Positions 37,476 through 37,492 of a stretch of 37,492 bases of DNA are shown one piece after another. The notes below the pieces were generated by a model, which was not told where the DNA came from, searched no databases, and was given only the letters and a program-made list of their open reading frames with translations. Location of the stretch: positions 1 through 37,492 of the forward strand of contig NZ_VSSR01000080.1 in assembly GCF_008123515.1 (NCBI RefSeq), given 5' to 3'. The translations under genes were made by a program, and so were the position numbers. Source of the DNA: Bradyrhizobium cytisi (lineage in GTDB: Bacteria; Pseudomonadota; Alphaproteobacteria; Rhizobiales; Xanthobacteraceae). Every line of letters begins with the position of its first letter. Positions within the stretch are counted from its first letter, which is position 1.

Positions 37476-37492
37476 AGTGTCTGTCCGAGAAC
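37472..37492. repeat. Right copy of the terminal inverted repeat
   Basis: AGTGTCTGTCCGAGAAC (37476-37492) is the exact reverse complement of 2-18, and CCTT before it extends the match with one mismatch. The pair is spaced by the whole window, so the segment between could be a composite or a rearranged region. Confidence 0.7.

Overview
The window looks like a chromosomal segment of a Bradyrhizobium-like alphaproteobacterium (Nitrobacteraceae). This rests on high GC, a minCDE operon, many small secreted or DUF6894-type proteins typical of the group, and several families of palindromic intergenic repeats. I could not search databases, so the assignment is by recognition only. No rRNA, tRNA, CRISPR array or intact insertion sequence was seen.

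Layout. 1-820: a MarR-type regulator whose reading frame continues past its stop. 950-7254: a catabolic and transport cluster. It has an SsuABC/TauABC-like ABC transporter (ATPase, permease and a divergent NMT1/THI5-type binding protein), a RutR-like TetR regulator and three enzymes: a DHDPS-fold lyase, an extended SDR and a GNAT acetyltransferase. Two matching CAAC-N6-GTTG dyads lie before the regulator and before the permease operon. 7509-9394: minC-minD-minE and its terminator. 9506-13726: small secreted or hypothetical proteins, a membrane-anchored coiled-coil protein and an L,D-transpeptidase lipoprotein. 13912-16393: a MarR regulator divergent from a phenol-hydroxylase-type flavin monooxygenase, with an operator-like dyad over the promoter. 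16534-18865: an SH3-domain protein, small conserved proteins and a mono-heme c-type cytochrome. 18870-21398: a TetR/SMR efflux pair and an O-methyltransferase divergent from a TetR regulator. 21585-27577: pyridoxal kinase, an M15-like peptidase, an orphan Flp pilin, small exported proteins, a VOC protein, a PhnA-like protein and a PhzF-like protein. 27780-35874: a coiled-coil protein, FkbM methyltransferase, acyl-lipid/CoA desaturase, SGNH hydrolase, SLT transglycosylase, a TolA-like protein and a second coiled-coil membrane protein, separated by palindromic repeats and gene fragments. 35885-37217: a degraded patch with a transglycosylase 5' fragment, an IS110-family left-end remnant with a strongly structured leader, a DUF2442 protein and a ParB-like protein.

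The first and last about 22 bases of the window form an inverted repeat. The right part therefore looks like a recombination-prone accessory edge. The strongest leads are the uncharacterised TetR/ABC/DHDPS/SDR/GNAT pathway, the orphan IS110 leader that may preserve a bridge RNA, and the duplicated gene-end fragments lying between repeats.
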